Source of the DNA: Carallia brachiata
Taxonomy: Eukaryota; Streptophyta; Magnoliopsida; Malpighiales; Rhizophoraceae
Direction of reading: 5' to 3'
Assembly (NCBI GenBank): GCA_021464245.1
Contig: JADCRB010000071.1
Span: forward strand, 2,976,001 to 3,040,000
DNA: 64,000 nucleotides
Under the pieces are notes generated by a model. The model made no database searches, was not told the DNA's origin, and saw nothing but the letters and a program-made list of their open reading frames with translations. Shown piece by piece: positions 59,302 through 64,000 of the stretch (the stretch's first letter is position 1; the number at the start of each line of letters is the position of its first letter). The position numbers and the translations under genes were made by a program.

Positions 59302-62300
59302 TGGTAAACCAATTGCTTGAGTGTGCATTCCTGTTGCTAGTTGAAGAGAGAACATTTCGGTTCCCCAATGGCAATGGTGCCTGGAATTCCTTCTTCTTGC
59401 CAGTTCCCTTGTCCCACTAATTACTTTGTTTCTCGGGAGTGATCAAGTAGTTTTTATGTTGTTTCTCTTAGATTAACAATGGCTTTGCAATTTTAAAGTT
59501 TGAGACCCTTATTTTATCTCATTCTAAATCTCAAAACGAGCCTGGTTTGCTCCATTGACTTACTTGAGCCTTGCTGCTGATCACTTTTGATGGCAAATTA
59601 TCTTTCTTGGGCGTCCCTTTGACAAGTATCACAATTCCGTGGAAGGCAATAACCATTGGATATAACAGATCGAAATTGAATGACAATAACAAGTGAAAGA
59701 ATTGATCAAAACTCGACAACTAATTATTCGGCCAATTTTTTAATATAGGAATTAATTGCCCAAGTTACAGTTTTTTTTTCATTATAGGAATAAAAACTGA
59801 CGCGTTCTTAAAAGGAGGTAATATATAGTTGTAAAAGACAAGATAGTTTTGGATGGAAGAAGAAAGTGTGAGGGAAAAAATTAGAATGGCGTAAATGAGA
59901 TTTAGCATGGAGTTTTTACTATATTTATTGTTAAGTGCATCTACAAATAGAACGAAATGGTCATTCTGATTCTAATTTTACGATGTGCAAAACAGGCATT
60001 CGATAGCTTAAACATTCTCAATTTTGTGTTGTTTCTAAGAAAATCGAAACCCTTGTTAGTTTAAACTTGAAGTAACAACGCAAATAAGTAACACTAGTTT
60101 GACAATTCTTGTCAAATATAGAGAACTCCTGGTTTTAGAGAAGGAGAAACAATGGTGTGTCTACTCCACTAACCTCTTTTTTTTTTTTTTTCAGCAGAGG
60201 ATCACAGACACTTTTGAAAATTATTGCTCGACCTTGACTCGTGCATATAACACTGCATATAAAATTTGTCAACATATCCCTTAAATAACATTTTTATTCG
60301 TTAAGAATTTGAGTTTTTGAATAAGAGATCCCAAATTTTTATGGGATGGAAGATTAGAGAACCTACGAGACAAGAGATAATCAATGATCTCCAAAATTAT
60401 AAGCCTAAAGAAGATATCTTTCAACATAATATCAATGATCTCCACCAACTCCCTATTTGGTATTGGCAAACCAAAAGGGTCATATTCCGTGACACCATCA
60501 ACCCCACCTGAAAAATTTAGTCTTCTATAGTCTTTTACCTGGAAACTATACCATACCTAACACACGGGTTTTCGAGCAGACTTCTTTGTGGGAGGTCAAA
60601 GTTATCAGGGCCCTCTAAGCTGAACCCATTCCCATCTTCAAATCCGTATGTTTTGTGAATGGGTCTCACTTTGACGAGAATTAATTCAAGATTCATAATT
60701 GACGGGCAGTTATGCAATCTACGGAATGGTACTTACATGACAATGAGTCGTATTTTTCCTGTCTTTTGGTTGAAATTATGCTTGCCATTGGCCCCATTGC
60801 TAATAACACATGTCAAGTTGATAAGGGCTAAAGTCAATTTCTTGGATCCTTAATTGCAGTGATTATAGGTGGGTTTGTTACCACAATAAAATAAAAACAC
60901 AAATATAGACAAGGGGGTTGACAATTGTTGGTGCCTTGTGGAAAGGGTCGTAGAGACATATTTTGAGCAGCTCAGCAACTGCGTCTGTTTGTAGCGTCCT
61001 TTGCACGATTCTACGTTAAAGTGCATGGAGACAATGACTTCCTGATTAATATAACCCAGACACTTATCGTTAAGGTTAATCAAGTCATTAATGTGTCATT
61101 CAAAGAATGCTGTGAGTTATACATGGTACATTATTTAAGGCTACTTTGGGGTCTTCGTCAACGTCTGTGACGATATTAATATACTTTAATATTTTACTCT
61201 CTCTTTCCTTTTCTTTTTGATAAACCAGGGAATTTCAATCTTGCCTGAAGATGGGTTTAATTAAGTAGACAATAATTGAAGCAGTGAAAGTCAATGAGAA
61301 GTACCAGATGTCATGATAGATAAGGGACATGATGACGATAATTTGTGCAAATAAATAATCTTTAACGTTGCTCGAATTGCTATTACTTACAATAACAATT
61401 AAAGTGATAATAAATCCTATATAGCATTGTAGCTAGCAAAAATAACAGTTATATATAAGGTGTTGAAAAGCCCTTTTTTCTTCTGCTACATGAGAAAAAA
61501 GGGCTCTTTTTGGGATGTTTTCTTTATGATATTGATCTTCACAATAGGCGTTAGAGTTAATGTATACAAACATCCGTGTGAACTCTGTAGACATGCAACG
61601 GAAACAAGATTCACATGTGTGTCTATATGTGTGTATAAAATATATCGGCATTTCTAACTAAAATAGTATAGATGATTTGGTTGAAGTGTGAATGTTAAAT
61701 TTTAAATTTAATAATTGTTACGATCAATTGTGAAAGAGTTTCATTTAATCTCATTGATTATAAATAATGGGTAATCCTTATAAAAAAAATTTAATTATGA
61801 CATCCTTAGATGCGATGATTAATATTTTTGTAATCTATTATTTTAATGTCAAAAAAAAAAGATGTCAATAATTCAAGTGAATTGAAAGGTGATTGTATGT
61901 ATATGTCTGCATGTATATGGTAACATGGATGCGAAGCCTCGAGGCCTCCACCGTGTGTTGGTCTAAACTGGCTAGTGTAGTACTCTACTATAAACGGTGG
62001 AAAAAAAGAATTAATTGATAGCGTATAGCTCCTTTGTGTAATAATAATAATAATAATAAATTAATAACAACGAAATAGCATATTGCTCCTGTAGTAATCC
62101 AGCATTAATTAGAACTGAGGCTCTCATTAAGCATATTTCCAAGTCAGCGGATGCCGACAAAGAAATTTGTTTGTTTATGGTATAAGGATTGACGATTTTC
62201 CCACCAATTCCAAATGATTAAAAGACATGGAAAAGACATTGTTCTGTTTTTGTCTGTTGAATTATATCGTCTCTTATTAGAGGTCTTGTTTTCGTGCATT

Positions 62301-62993
62301 CAAAATAGTGCTGCGTATGCCGCCACTTAGTAGACGTAATCACTTGAAATTTCAAAAAGTGGTGTTGCATGGTCTTATAATTTAGCATTATTTCTGGCGA
62401 AAAAAAAAATAATAATTTAGCATTATTTTAATAATTTTATTTTTTTTAAAACAAAATCTAAGTATACTTAATTTTATCTTAAAACTTGATTTTTAAAAAA
62501 GAATATTTTTTTTCATTTTTTTAACGAATGCCGTAATAGTGGAGTAGTGTTGTTTTCTTTTTTTTTTTAGTCGTGAGTAGTGTTGTTTTGTAGGCAACTG
62601 ACATTTACTCATTTTGAAATTGATGAAATTAGATAAGCTTTTTCAATCCTATCATATCTCTATCAACGGAAGAATGACAAAGGCCACCATTAATATTGAA
62701 TGACGAGAGCAGCCCTTGACCCCTAATATCAACATTCAGTTCTTGTATACGATGCTAAAAGTAATTGAAAAACGAATATAAATTCTAAAAACAGAAAACA
62801 ATGTTTTTTTTTTTTAAAGCTTATATGTGCCTGATGTGTTTATTATTTTTTCAGTTGATGCTTAGGAGGAGTATATGTTTCGAAAAATCAATAGTAAAAC
62901 CTTCTTTTAATTTCAAGATGTGTTATAATAATGTCACTTTATAAGAAAATTTATCTTAATTAGCATACTTAACCAAAACTTTGATTTTTTTTA

Positions 62994-63015
62994 TATTATA
63001 TATTATATATTATAT

Positions 63016-63062
<47 letters not shown>
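62994..63062. repeat. TA microsatellite
   Basis: TATTATAT-type repeats merging into a pure TA run of about 40 bases. Confidence 0.9.
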
Positions 63063-63065
<3 letters not shown>

Positions 63066-63478
63066 CCTTAAAGCTTTAGTGGACAATAATTCTAATACTA
63101 AAGCTTTTGCCTTTCCACTCTTTCAACACACCTGGTGTGTGCGGATTTGATAACAAATACATTTTTTTATAGGACACAACATGAAGAGAGACTATCAACT
63201 AATTGCAAACATGCTTACTTTTCTTCCATAAGATACAAGCATTTACCAGGAATAGCATGTATACACGCACCATCAATTGATCATCACCATTCATAAGTAT
63301 GATGACTGTGCTAGTAGCCTGGTACCACTATTCTAGAAACTATACGTTATAATCCTTAAAACAATAAAGCTTCTGAGAAACGATTTTTTTAGGAGAGATT
63401 GGGGATAATCTGTTAAGGGACTATGGCCACCAAGCTAAAATTTGATGGTTAATCCCTTAAAACAAATGGGTTTCATTA

Positions 63479-63658
63479 GGTAGCCATATGCCTTTTGTCA
63501 TATGGGGAGTCATATTGTAACAACATATGGATTTTTTTTAATAACACATACACTTTTTGTAATAAAAAAATAAATTGTAAATTTTTGTTGTAAAAAATAT
63601 GCATGTAGTTACAAAAAATTTGTGTGTTGTTACAGTATGACCTCCGAGTATGACTACC
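63479..63658. mobile_element. Hairpin MITE-like element
   Basis: A 180-base segment whose two halves are reverse complements along most of their length. GGTAGCCATA at the left pairs with TATGACTACC at the right. AGTCATATTGTAACAACA pairs with TGTTGTTACAGTATGACC. The inner parts are A/T-rich and also pair. This is the shape of a foldback miniature transposon. No target duplication was identified, so the superfamily is open. Confidence 0.65.
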
Positions 63659-64000
63659 AAATATAACTACTAACTTTTTTCAAAAACAAATTACCATAGG
63701 TAAAAGTGAATTTAAAACATCTAGCTCGCAATAACAAGTACAAAAGAACTTCAATGAAATTCACAATTGATTTTTTAAACAGAAAAGGTAATTACAGACA
63801 GGATAACTGCCCAGCAAAAGGTCAACTACATGATTAACTTCAAAGTGCGAGGTGAGGGCTAAATGACTTTAGATATCTTCATTAAAGCAATGAACTTTGC
63901 ACCAATCATTTCATATTATTATCCAATGGTGTTCCAAGCTTATCCTCTAAACCGCAGGGCCACCCCTTACCAGCTCTCACTAAGACAAGGGGTCTTAAGA

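Larger units (their letters stand above)
59302..64000. other. AT-rich terminal region without recognised genes
   Basis: About 4.7 kb. Open frames are short (about 60-77 codons), overlap on opposite strands and show no domains. It contains a long TA microsatellite at 62994-63062 and a hairpin element at 63479-63658. No RNA gene was found. Confidence 0.5.

Overview
This is nuclear DNA from a eudicot plant, probably a woody rosid. The evidence is intron-containing plant gene families with GT-AG splice sites, AT-rich intergenic DNA, tRNA-derived SINEs, Copia-type LTR elements primed by initiator-Met tRNA, and hAT-like and hairpin MITE-like elements. The species cannot be fixed from sequence alone. 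From memory, gene content and order match the Arabidopsis blocks At5g57520-At5g57590 (ZFP2, XTH cluster, CBP60B, BIO3-BIO1) and the duplicated At4g25800-At4g25830 (CBP60D, XTHs, CASPL2C1).

Layout. 1.4-1.9 kb: ZFP2-like one-finger EAR repressor (+). 6.9-9.0 kb: three-exon CASP-like membrane protein (-). 9-16.8 kb: mostly AT-rich repeats and SINE relics, with a few unexplained exon-like segments at 13.0-14.4 kb. 16.9-18.3 kb: XTH gene (-). 24.2-24.6 kb: RING-H2 protein (+). 25.1-25.5 kb: S-protein homologue (-). 27.1-27.8 kb: poly(A) retroposon with an 11-bp target duplication. 29.5-33.4 kb: a second XTH gene (+), whose signal-peptide exon is split by a young 2.7-kb Copia-type element carrying only gag and a protease motif. 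34.9-40.0 kb: eight-exon CBP60-type calmodulin-binding transcription factor (-), with an Au-like SINE in intron 1. 42.5-56.0 kb: fourteen-exon BIO3-BIO1 fusion gene for biotin synthesis (-). Its introns hold a three-LTR TRIM, a hAT-like element, a SINE, and a tandem duplication that copies part of exon 3. 58.1-59.3 kb: decayed, intron-bearing cyclin-L fragment (+). 59.3-64 kb: AT-rich, no gene recognised, with one 180-bp hairpin element.

Most striking point. The Copia-type element landed between the original XTH start codon and the rest of the signal peptide (5-bp duplication CTACT). The last 18 bases of its right LTR supply a new ATG and five codons in frame with the remaining signal peptide. 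The XTH reading frame is therefore open again, with a transposon-derived N-terminus and 2.7 kb between the old promoter and the coding exons.

The genes do not form one pathway. Two XTHs act on cell-wall xyloglucan, the CASP-like protein is a plasma-membrane scaffold type, ZFP2 and CBP60 are nuclear regulators, and BIO3-BIO1 makes two consecutive steps of biotin synthesis. All exon boundaries were placed by eye from splice consensus, frame continuity and family knowledge.
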